Notes under the pieces: generated by a model
Told to the model about the DNA's origin: nothing
The model's database searches: none
The model's input: the letters and a program-made list of their open reading frames with translations, nothing else
In this document: positions 6,876-13,462 of the stretch, in pieces
Layout: the number at the start of each line of letters is the position of its first letter
Numbering within the stretch: the stretch's first letter is position 1
Translations under genes and position numbers: made by a program
From: JAGTVB01 sp964624765
Lineage (GTDB): Bacteria; Pseudomonadota; Gammaproteobacteria; HK1
Reading direction: 5' to 3'
Assembly: GCA_964624765.1 (NCBI GenBank)
Contig: CAZUZO010000086.1
Span: 1 to 15,657 of the forward strand
DNA length: 15,657 nt

Positions 6876-7889
6876 ATGGGGAAGGAATCTTGGCGGCAAC
6901 GGGTTATGACCGCGAGCCTGGTTTTGCTGATGGCTGGCTACGGGCTAGCCGGCGCCGCAGACCGCGACGAGACGGAGGAACGTCTTAAGGCGCTCGGCTT
7001 GGTACGCGATGCGGAGGATGCCTTGCCGCCCGAGGGGCTTGAGTACGGGGCCGACAAGGTGGGGAAGCTGGTATTGTGGGGCGCCAAGCAGGGCGACTCC
7101 GAGCGGCCCTATAGCTTCGATCCGCCGACCGTTGCCGAGATGGCGGGCCTCGGTCTGGAAGTCCTCAAACGTCGTGCACAGGAGGCTGGCAAGCCGTTTG
7201 CCGCGGTTATCGAGGTTGAGAGCACCGACAATATGCCGAATGCCAACAACGCCATCGGTACCCTGCTTGCGCTTAAACGGACCGACGACCTGGTCGGTGT
7301 GACCCGTGACTTCGCGGCTGAACGCGACTCGATGACGCTGATCATCACGGCGGCCGACAGTGACGGGTCGGGGCCCCAACTGCTGGCATTGCGAGCAGTC
7401 GATGCGACCCCTGCCGGGCAAAAAGAGGTCGATAGGGCCGCCAATCCAGTCCAGTGCGAGGATGCTTCGGATCTCAACACCTGCGTGGTGACCGACACCG
7501 ACGTCAATCCCACCGGCCTGGAGGGCGGCGAGCAATGGGTCGAGGTCGATGGTATGGACGGTCGGGGTGGCAGACCCTTCCTCGCCGAGCCCGATGCGCT
7601 GCTACCTTGGCGGCCGTTTCAGAATGGGGCGACGCAGGCACCTTCGGTGCCCGCCCAGCCGCTACCCTTCGCCGTCGTTTGGGCAGGGCTGCCGGACGTT
7701 GCCGGTGGTATCGTGTCGCGAGCACAAGGCTTGAATGCTGGACGGCTGACCCGTACCGAGCCCTTCAGGGAAGGTGAACTGCCGTTCTACGTTCGCTTCG
7801 ACAATACCGATGTGTATCGCATGCTGTATGTGACGCTGTTTGGCAAACGGTTACCGAGCGGTGTGGGTGTGGCGGCTCGATCGCGCTGA
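6876..7889 (+). CDS. Exported alkaline-phosphatase-like protein lacking metal-binding residues
   Basis: This 337-aa protein has a signal peptide (VMTASLVLLMAGYGLAGAAD, cut near residue 27). The segment FAAVIEVESTDNMPNANNAI (108-127), followed by a helix and LIITAADSDGSG (155-166), follows the alkaline phosphatase pattern VEGxxIDxxxHxxN ... VVTADHxH. However, the metal-binding His residues are replaced. The FDNTDVYRML segment (308-317) resembles the family's C-terminal helix. The N-terminal half with the nucleophile Ser is absent, and the protein is much shorter than typical PhoA proteins (about 450-550 aa). It is therefore probably a non-catalytic or decayed relative that may bind a ligand or partner. 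GGGAGG 8 nt before the ATG supports the start. It is coupled to the small membrane gene before it. The distant family match is by eye and uncertain. Confidence 0.55.
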   Translation: MGKESWRQRVMTASLVLLMAGYGLAGAADRDETEERLKALGLVRDAEDALPPEGLEYGADKVGKLVLWGAKQGDSERPYSFDPPTVAEMAGLGLEVLKRRAQEAGKPFAAVIEVESTDNMPNANNAIGTLLALKRTDDLVGVTRDFAAERDSMTLIITAADSDGSGPQLLALRAVDATPAGQKEVDRAANPVQCEDASDLNTCVVTDTDVNPTGLEGGEQWVEVDGMDGRGGRPFLAEPDALLPWRPFQNGATQAPSVPAQPLPFAVVWAGLPDVAGGIVSRAQGLNAGRLTRTEPFREGELPFYVRFDNTDVYRMLYVTLFGKRLPSGVGVAARSR

Positions 7890-7942
7890 CACTGAAGCCA
7901 AGCTATCGTGGCACTTCATCGCTAGGTCGAAAGATCCCGCCC

Positions 7943-8091
7943 TAAGAAGCTGTTTTAAACATGTCACGAGCGCCGACAGAGCAAGGCGCGCGGTGGCGAG
8001 CAACCGGAGTGTACAAGGGAGTACATGAGGATTGCGAGCCGCTGTGCAACGCAGCTATGGCAAGCGCAGTAGTTTTTAAAACAGCTTCTAA
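7943..8091 (+). repeat. Repeat family R1, copy B (complete, MITE-like)
   Basis: This is a 149-bp element with inverted ends TAAGAAGCTGTTTTAAA (7943-7959) and TTTAAAACAGCTTCTAA (8075-8091), which match at 16 of 17 positions when reversed. Its interior matches copy A (1804-1979) in several blocks but lacks about 85 bp of it. It lies between the convergent phosphatase-like and FNR genes. The last bases of the right end contain the FNR stop codon. It encodes no transposase and looks like a non-autonomous element or a repetitive extragenic palindrome. Confidence 0.82.
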
Positions 8092-8939
8092 GGCGCTGTT
8101 TTAAACATGTCACGAGCGCCGGCAGAGAGGCCATTGGAGTAAGAGGCTTCCAGGGGGAGGCGGGCTAGTGCCTGCAGCGCCCCGATATCCTTGACCCGTA
8201 CGCGGCGCCCGCGAACGCTCACAAGTCCCTTTGCTTGTAGCCGTCTGAAGGCTCGGCTGACGGTCTCTACGGCAATCCCCAGATAGCTCCCGATGTCGCA
8301 GCGAGTCATGCTGAGGGTGAGCTCCTCGATCCATGATCCGCGCGCTTCGAGTCTACCGATGAGGTCGACGAGAAAGGCCGCCAGGCGTTCTTCAGCACCT
8401 TGTCTGCCAACAATGAGCAAAATGGCCTGGGCGCGTGAAAGCTGTTCGGCGAGGCGCTTGATCAAACGCTGCTGCACTTCGGGGAATCGCAGGTAAAGGG
8501 CTTCTATCTGATGGGCCGGTAGCTGACACAGACCGCTCGTTTCCAGGGCCACGGCGGTAGACTCTATTCGGGGTCCTTTTAGCCCATCGGCTCCAACGAG
8601 TTCACCCGCAAGATGAAACCGGACGACTTGGTCAACCCCGGTCGCCGATGGAATGGCGATCTTCACCGAACCGGCCTTAATAAAGTAGAGTGGCGGTAGG
8701 CTTTGACCGGCCCGATAGAGCGCATCGCCGCGGTGAACGACCTTGGGGAGGGTGATCAGCCGCTTGGGCTTTCCAACGTGCAACCACTCCAACCCCCTTG
8801 GCAGGCAATAACCACGGAATGGACAGTCACGGCACACCGCCGCAGAGGGAGCTGCGACCGATACCCCTGGCAAGCTCAGTTGGGTGCCAGGATCCTCGCT
8901 CTTTCCCTGACGGTTGTTTTCCTCCGGTGGGCTTCGCAT
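8088..8939 (-). CDS. fnr: FNR-type oxygen-sensing transcription regulator
   Basis: This 283-aa Crp/Fnr-family regulator has the cysteine set of a true FNR: C36-X2-C39-X5-C45 plus C138 in ALETSGLCQLP, equivalent to E. coli C20, C23, C29 and C122. These hold an oxygen-labile [4Fe-4S] cluster. The cyclic-nucleotide-fold beta roll spans about 55-150, the dimer helix 152-180, and the helix-turn-helix 214-240 (DIGSYLGIAVETVSRAFRRL) with E225, S228 and R229 for reading TTGAT half-sites. It should activate anaerobic genes and repress aerobic ones. ATG 8939 is the first in-frame start, but its ribosome site is weak, so a slightly later start is possible. The C-terminal 13 or so residues and the stop come from R1 repeat sequence, giving a longer tail than E. 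coli FNR. An FNR-like box lies at 3013-3026. Confidence 0.92.
   Translation of the reverse strand: MRSPPEENNRQGKSEDPGTQLSLPGVSVAAPSAAVCRDCPFRGYCLPRGLEWLHVGKPKRLITLPKVVHRGDALYRAGQSLPPLYFIKAGSVKIAIPSATGVDQVVRFHLAGELVGADGLKGPRIESTAVALETSGLCQLPAHQIEALYLRFPEVQQRLIKRLAEQLSRAQAILLIVGRQGAEERLAAFLVDLIGRLEARGSWIEELTLSMTRCDIGSYLGIAVETVSRAFRRLQAKGLVSVRGRRVRVKDIGALQALARLPLEASYSNGLSAGARDMFKTAP
8095..8128 (+). repeat. Repeat family R1, partial copy inside the FNR gene end
   Basis: GCTGTTTTAAACATGTCACG and the following bases to GGCAGAG repeat the left 34 bp of copy B with two differences, immediately after copy B and in the same orientation. Read on the minus strand, the fragment encodes LSAGARDMFKTA, the last residues of the FNR protein. 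Confidence 0.75.
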
Positions 8940-9083
8940 CGGTGGCTCGCTGCATCATAGGTTGCCCCAGAAGCTAGCCAAGTCCTGCCAACAGATCCGG
9001 GGAAACGATGTGGATGATGACAAGCTCGCGTGGTGTATCTAGCAACCCGCATCATGGAGCGGCGGAGGCGTCGAATTCCTGTG

Positions 9084-9099
9084 CCGCAGATCGATCTGC
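9084..9099. promoter_or_regulatory. 16-bp perfect palindrome upstream of FNR gene
   Basis: CGCAGATCGATCTGCG equals its own reverse complement over 16 bases. It lies about 145 nt upstream of the FNR start codon and has the size of a homodimeric regulator operator. It has no loop and is too short to be a good hairpin. It does not match the FNR consensus. Confidence 0.3.
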
Positions 9100-9342
9100 G
9101 AGTGTAATCTATTTGATAATACTCCTTGATCCTTAGGCGAAAATATGCGTATTTCCCGATGCCGGCCTCCGTATTTTCCGAGCGCCTGCTCTAGAGAACC
9201 CAACGCAATTTCCCCAATGCCGCCTGCCGTGCATAGGCCATAGGCCCACCTGGTGTCGATGGATAAAGCGGAGCGGGGAAGTCGAAGCCGCCTCCTGGCC
9301 TTGTCATCGGTGCTCTCGCATGGGACCTCATCCCGGCGCGGG

Positions 9343-9360
9343 TTGACTGCGGCGGGTCAA
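9343..9360. promoter_or_regulatory. TTGAC-N8-GTCAA inverted repeat ahead of kamA promoter
   Basis: TTGAC (9343-9347) and GTCAA (9356-9360) are exact inverted copies separated by 8 bp, ending 19 bp upstream of the candidate -35 hexamer. The half-sites recall FNR boxes, but the spacer is 8 bp instead of 4. It could be an activator site for the operon or chance. Confidence 0.25.
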
Positions 9361-9379
9361 AAAAAGTCTCTTTAACCCC

Positions 9380-9407
9380 TTGAAATTGTCTGCTGCGACC
9401 CTATTAT
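9380..9407 (+). promoter_or_regulatory. Sigma70-like promoter of the aminomutase operon
   Basis: TTGAAA (9380-9385) and TATTAT (9402-9407), each one base from consensus, are separated by 16 bp. They lie about 100 nt upstream of the first gene of the operon, on the same strand. They are the best promoter match I found in this gap. Confidence 0.5.
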
Positions 9408-9505
9408 TCGCGCGGCTGACTACGCGCTGAAGGATGGCGGCCGATACAGAGGCCGCCCACCGTCAACTGCTGGCATAGACACATCACTTTGGGAGCAGCC
9501 GAGCC

Positions 9506-10870
9506 ATGAACGACAGGATGACATCAGGCCTTGCGCCTGCACCGGTCGGCGTACATTCCGCAGTCACTGAGGAGGGCGAAGAGGATCGCCCTCCCCCGTC
9601 GCTGGTCGCCGTCCACCCGACCCCACGTTCTTCTTCATCTGATTTACCGCCGATCCTTGCCCAAACTCACCGTTTGCCACGTTTCCCGGTTAGCCGTGAC
9701 GCGAAGGTTTTTCGCAGGCGCTTCTTCGCCCAGGTATCGTTGGCCGATTGGAGTGATTGGCGTTGGCAGGTTCGCAACCGAATCCGTGATGTGGCCGGGT
9801 TGACCCGGATTTTCGACCTTTCTGATCTCGAGCGCGAGGCGGTACGAGCCCACACCGGGGCTTTGCCGGTCGGTATTACACCTTACTACGCAAGCCTGAT
9901 GAGTTTAAGTGATGCCGATGAGCCGCTGCGCCGTACCCATATCCCCGTCATGGCGGAATACCTTGAGACGGCCGGCGAGGCCGAGGATCCCCTCGGCGAG
10001 GATGTCGATACCGTGGTGCCCGGGCTCGTACATCGATATCCCGATCGCGTGCTGTTTCTGACCATGCCTTTCTGCAGCACCTACTGCCGTTATTGCACGC
10101 GCTCGCGCATGGTGGGAACGGCGGGAGAATATCCTTTCGGAACCTCTCACTGGGAGCGGGCGCTGGCCTACATCGAATCCCATGGCGAAATCCGCGATGT
10201 CCTGCTGTCGGGGGGGGACCCCCTGACGTTGTCCACCGACAAGCTCGATTGGCTGCTCAAACGCTTGCGGGCGATACCCCATGTGGAGTTCCTGCGCATC
10301 GGCACCAAGGTTCCGGTGGTGCTTCCGATGCGCGTTACCCGCGAATTGACGCGCATGCTGAAACGCCATCATCCCCTGTGGATGAGCATCCACTTCACCC
10401 ATCCGAAGGAGCTGACGCCGGAGGCGACCGAAGCGTGTGCCCGGCTGGCGGATGCCGGCATTCCCTTGGGCAGTCAGACGGTATTGCTCAAAGGTATCAA
10501 CGACGACGTCGAGACCTTGAGACAGCTATTCCAGGGATTATTGATGCGTCGCGTAAGACCGTACTACCTCTATCAGTGTGACCCTATCAAAGGGTCTTCA
10601 CACTTTCGCACCTCGGTCGAGAAAGGTCTCGAGATCATCCAAGGGCTGCGCGGCCATACCACGGGCTATGCGGTACCGACCTTCGTCATCGATGCGCCGG
10701 GAGGTGGAGGGAAGATTCCCCTGATCCCCGATCCGGTGGTGGGACGCGAGGGCCAGGATCTGCTGCTGAGAAACTACACCGGAGCGGTGTTTCGCTACCC
10801 CGATCCCGGCGGCACCTTGGGCGCTGAACAGAACGAATCGGCAAGGACACGGCCGTGCGCGTTGGTCTGA
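9506..10870 (+). CDS. kamA: Lysine 2,3-aminomutase-type radical SAM/PLP enzyme
   Basis: This 454-aa protein has the radical SAM cluster motif C190-STY-C194-RY-C197 and SGGDP (235-239) for SAM binding. DAPGGGGKIP (396-405) includes K403 in the PLP-lysine position. R199, right after the cluster, matches the carboxylate-binding Arg of clostridial KamA. D359 (YQCDPIKG) and D396 match the two Asp that bind the side-chain amino group of lysine, so alpha-lysine to beta-lysine is the best-supported reaction. The body from WSDWRWQVRNRI (82-93) onward follows clostridial KamA closely. The first 60 or so residues are a Pro/Ser-rich extension. GGGAGC lies about 9 nt before the ATG. The last 16 nt overlap the next gene. 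It is first in a four-gene operon, which sets it apart from the EF-P modifying enzyme EpmB. It needs SAM, reductant and anoxic conditions, in line with the neighbouring FNR gene. Confidence 0.88.
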   Translation: MNDRMTSGLAPAPVGVHSAVTEEGEEDRPPPSLVAVHPTPRSSSSDLPPILAQTHRLPRFPVSRDAKVFRRRFFAQVSLADWSDWRWQVRNRIRDVAGLTRIFDLSDLEREAVRAHTGALPVGITPYYASLMSLSDADEPLRRTHIPVMAEYLETAGEAEDPLGEDVDTVVPGLVHRYPDRVLFLTMPFCSTYCRYCTRSRMVGTAGEYPFGTSHWERALAYIESHGEIRDVLLSGGDPLTLSTDKLDWLLKRLRAIPHVEFLRIGTKVPVVLPMRVTRELTRMLKRHHPLWMSIHFTHPKELTPEATEACARLADAGIPLGSQTVLLKGINDDVETLRQLFQGLLMRRVRPYYLYQCDPIKGSSHFRTSVEKGLEIIQGLRGHTTGYAVPTFVIDAPGGGGKIPLIPDPVVGREGQDLLLRNYTGAVFRYPDPGGTLGAEQNESARTRPCALV

Positions 10871-11871
10871 CCTATGACCTGCGCGAGGCCTACCGCGCCC
10901 AGGGTTTCGACGAGGAGGCCACCGCCGAATTCGACGCGCCGGAGACCATCGCGGCTATCGAGGCGGTGCTCCGACGGCAAGGGTTGGTCACCGAACGGAT
11001 CGGCGGAGTACGCGAGTTAGCCCGGCGGCTGGTCGAGGGTGAGCGCTTCCAGTTCGTGTTCAACATCGCTGAAGGACTGGGGGGCGTTGCCCGCGAGGCG
11101 CAGGTCCCGGCGTTGCTCGAAGCCTACGGCATACCGTATACGTTTTCCGACCCCCTCACCTTGGCGCTGACGCTGGATAAGGCCATGGCCAAGCGCGTCG
11201 TGCGAGACCACGGGATCCCTACGGCGCCCTTCGCAGTGATTGAGAAAGAGGACGATCTGAACACCGTGGAGCTGCCTTTCCCACTGTTTGTCAAGCCTCT
11301 GGCAGAGGGCAGTGGCAAGGGGATCAGCGCGGCCTGCCACGTCGAGTCGCCGTTCGCGCTAAAACGAATTGGCCAGGCACTCCTTGCACGCTTTCTGCAA
11401 CCGTTGCTGATCGAAACCTATCTGCCGGGGCGGGAATTCACGGTGGGGTTGGTCGGCAACGGCGCGGATAGGCGCGTGCTCGGCGTTATGGAGATCGGCT
11501 TTAACGCAAATGCCGAGCGTTTTGGCTATTCCTACGCCAATAAGGCCGACTATCAGACCCGCGTGACCTATCGTCTGGTGGACGACGAGGAAGCCCAGCG
11601 GGCCGCGGCCACGGCTTTGGCCGCTTGGCAGGCACTGCGGGGTCGCGACGGTGGGCGGGTCGACCTGCGCTCGGACGGACACGGCGAGCCCCAATTCCTA
11701 GAGCTCAATCCATTACCTGGATTGCACCCGCTGCACTCCGATCTGGTCATCCTGGCGCGGTTAGCCGGCATCGAGTATTCGGATCTGCTCACTCTCATCA
11801 TCGAGGCGTGTCGCAAACGCTACCGCGATGCACGTCATCCGAAGGCGGCTCGAGCCGTCGGCCGCGAGTGA
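10855..11871 (+). CDS. ATP-grasp ligase, D-Ala-D-Ala-ligase-like (first of pair)
   Basis: This 338-aa ATP-grasp enzyme forms an amide between a carboxylate, activated as acyl phosphate, and an amine. Visible features are the N-terminal pre-ATP domain (1-100), with FVFNIAEGLGGVARE (68-81) as in D-Ala-D-Ala ligases, and the TLDKAMAKRVVRDHGIP helix (106-122). The nucleotide-binding LFVKPLAEGSGKGI (144-157) and REFTVGLVG (193-201) follow. The metal and catalytic end reads GGRVDLRSD...FLELNPLPGLHPLHS (266-295). The GTG start at 10855 overlaps the kamA stop by 16 nt, with AAGGA about 8 nt upstream. True cell-wall Ddl genes sit in the mur/fts cluster. Coupling to an aminomutase suggests the substrate is a beta-amino acid or a derivative of one. 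It is homologous to the next gene but strongly diverged, so the two probably add different groups. Confidence 0.85.
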   Translation: MRVGLTYDLREAYRAQGFDEEATAEFDAPETIAAIEAVLRRQGLVTERIGGVRELARRLVEGERFQFVFNIAEGLGGVAREAQVPALLEAYGIPYTFSDPLTLALTLDKAMAKRVVRDHGIPTAPFAVIEKEDDLNTVELPFPLFVKPLAEGSGKGISAACHVESPFALKRIGQALLARFLQPLLIETYLPGREFTVGLVGNGADRRVLGVMEIGFNANAERFGYSYANKADYQTRVTYRLVDDEEAQRAAATALAAWQALRGRDGGRVDLRSDGHGEPQFLELNPLPGLHPLHSDLVILARLAGIEYSDLLTLIIEACRKRYRDARHPKAARAVGRE

Positions 11872-11885
11872 GAGGGTCTCACATC

Positions 11886-12902
11886 TTGCCGCGGGCGGTG
11901 ATTCTACACAGTGCAGTAGCCGCCGACGCGGCTGCCGATGAGCAAGATACCCTGGTGCAATGCGATACCGTAGCCGAGGCCCTCAACGCGCTGGGCTATG
12001 AGGTGATCTCGCTGCCATTTATCCAGGATCCGGCCGACGTCACGGCACACCTCAAGCGTCTGTCACCTGGATTGGTTTTCAATCTGGTGGAGTCGATTGG
12101 AGGGAGTGGGCGCTCGATTCATGTTGCGCCCGCACTGCTGGAGGCTTTGGGGTTGCGCTATACCGGGTGTAGCAGTCACGCCCAGCGGCTGACCTCGCAC
12201 AAGCTGCTGGCGAAGCGACTGATGCGCGAGGTAGGGATCCCCACCCCGGACTGGATCGACTCCCTTTCCCTTGTGGGCAAACTGGCTTTGCCGCGGGGTG
12301 CCATGATCATCAAATCGGTTTGGGAGCATGCCTCCCTCGGTTTGGATGCCGAATCGGTGGTGCCGACGGCCGAGCAGGCCACGGCACGGCTCGCGGAGCG
12401 AGTTCGGCAGTGTGGCGGACCATGGTTCGCGGAGCGCTTCATCGACGGGCGAGAGTTCAACATCGCTCTGCTGGCGGGTCAGGCAGGGCCTGAAGTCCTG
12501 CCCATCGCTGAAATGCTTTTCGTGGATTTTCCTCCGCACCTTCCCCGCATCGTCGACTATGCCGCTAAGTGGGATCCCGAGAGCTTTGCTTACCAACATA
12601 CCGAGCGGTGCTTTCCCGACCCGCAAGCCGAGCCGGATCTATTGGCCCGCTTGACTGATTTGGCCCTTAGCTGCTGGAACGCTTTCGGACTCAACGGGTA
12701 TGCCCGCGTTGATGTGCGCGTCGACAGGGGTGGGCATGCTTGGGTGCTCGAGGTGAATGCCAACCCGTGCCTGGCTCCAGACGGTGGTTTTCTCGCCGCC
12801 GCGGCGCAGCGTGGTCTGAGCTCCACCGCTGTCATCGCCCGCATCCTCGACGATTGTCCGCCCGTGGATGGGGATCGAGCCGTGCTGACTGGATCCCAGT
12901 GA
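11886..12902 (+). CDS. ATP-grasp ligase, D-Ala-D-Ala-ligase-like (second of pair)
   Basis: This is a second 338-aa ATP-grasp protein if started at TTG 11886, which has AGAGGG about 9 nt upstream. A GTG at 11868 that overlaps the previous stop (GTGA) is an alternative. Features are VFNLVESIGGSGRSIHVAP (64-82), TSHKLLAKRLMREVGIPTP (103-121), the ATP-binding MIIKSVWEHASLGL (140-153), FIDGREFNIALLAG (185-198), a distinctive IVDYAAKWDPESFAYQHTE (222-240) and the metal-binding GYARVDVRVD...VLEVNANPC (271-295). It makes an amide or peptide bond at the expense of ATP. Compared with its neighbour it has VWEHAS in place of LAEGSGKG, so substrate recognition differs. The order aminomutase, ligase, ligase suggests stepwise assembly of a small peptide. 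Catalytic residues appear intact in both ligases. Confidence 0.83.
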   Translation: MPRAVILHSAVAADAAADEQDTLVQCDTVAEALNALGYEVISLPFIQDPADVTAHLKRLSPGLVFNLVESIGGSGRSIHVAPALLEALGLRYTGCSSHAQRLTSHKLLAKRLMREVGIPTPDWIDSLSLVGKLALPRGAMIIKSVWEHASLGLDAESVVPTAEQATARLAERVRQCGGPWFAERFIDGREFNIALLAGQAGPEVLPIAEMLFVDFPPHLPRIVDYAAKWDPESFAYQHTERCFPDPQAEPDLLARLTDLALSCWNAFGLNGYARVDVRVDRGGHAWVLEVNANPCLAPDGGFLAAAAQRGLSSTAVIARILDDCPPVDGDRAVLTGSQ

Positions 12903-13462
12903 ACCCGCAGCGGAGCACACGAGCGCGAAACGGGGCACCAGCGGCCGTCGAGGGCACCCATTGGCGGCAGCAGGTGAGGCCCTCGGATGTGGAGGGTGTG
13001 CGCCGGTTGGTGGCACAGACGGGCGTGTTTTCCTCGGAGGAGACGGACGTCGCGGCGGCATTGGTCGAGGAGCGGCTGCTCGGCGGAAGTGCTTGTGGCT
13101 ATCATTTCCTATTAGCAGAGCACGACCATGAACTCGTTGGTTACACCTGTTTTGGACCGATACCCGCCACCGATGCCCGCTTCGATCTCTACTGGATTGC
13201 GGTGCATCCGGACTGCTATCGGAGCGGCCTGGGGCGTCAGCTCCTGATGCGCACTGAACGCGCCATCGCTGAGTTGGGAGGCTGTCGACTGTACGCCGAG
13301 ACCTCCGGCAGTGATCGCTACCGGGGGGCTCGCCGGTTCTACCGCAGGATGGGTTTTCGAAGGGTCGCGAGGCTTCCCCATTTTTACCGCGAGCATGACG
13401 ATAAGATCATCTATCAGAAGGCACTGCTCCCCGCCTGCCCGAAGCCTCCAGCTCGTGAATAA
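12899..13462 (+). CDS. GNAT-family N-acetyltransferase
   Basis: This is a 187-aa cytosolic GNAT protein. The acetyl-CoA-binding strand-loop-helix is DLYWIAVHPDCYRSGLGRQL (96-115). Its pyrophosphate loop is YRSGLG, with Tyr where Arg or Gln is usual. The later strands LYAETSGS (131-138) and ARRFYRRMGFRRVARLPHFY (144-163) complete the fold. The GTG start at 12899 overlaps the previous stop codon (GTGA), showing translational coupling, and residues 1-20 look like a loose extension. It would acylate an amine of the operon's product, as the beta-lysine acetyltransferase AblB does with KamA in methanogens, although it is not obviously AblB. Its last 56 nt overlap the convergent HD-GYP gene, and the tail (LLPACPKPPARE) is encoded there. 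Confidence 0.85.
   Translation: MNPQRSTRARNGAPAAVEGTHWRQQVRPSDVEGVRRLVAQTGVFSSEETDVAAALVEERLLGGSACGYHFLLAEHDHELVGYTCFGPIPATDARFDLYWIAVHPDCYRSGLGRQLLMRTERAIAELGGCRLYAETSGSDRYRGARRFYRRMGFRRVARLPHFYREHDDKIIYQKALLPACPKPPARE

Larger units (their letters stand above)
8940..9505. other. 566-bp divergent intergenic region
   Basis: This separates the FNR gene (minus) from the aminomutase operon (plus). It contains a 16-bp perfect palindrome (9084-9099) and an AT-rich stretch at 9110-9180 with two CGTATTT-CCGA direct repeats. It also contains an inverted repeat (9343-9360) and a sigma70-like promoter (9380-9407). A 42-codon ORF from 9008 (MWMMTSSRGVSS...) has no persuasive ribosome site or family. No RNA gene is recognised. 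Confidence 0.5.

Noticed and set aside
9343..9360. FNR box before kamA
   Set aside because: The half-sites TTGAC/GTCAA are separated by 8 bp, while FNR requires 4. It is kept only as a generic inverted repeat.
9506..10870. EpmB, the EF-P beta-lysine pathway enzyme
   Set aside because: No EpmA or EF-P gene is near. The protein follows clostridial-type lysine 2,3-aminomutase across its length, including CTRSR, D359 and D396, and it is in an operon with ligases.
10855..12902. Cell-wall D-Ala-D-Ala ligases
   Set aside because: Two adjacent diverged copies are coupled to an aminomutase and a GNAT, away from any mur/fts gene, so a peptidoglycan role is unlikely.
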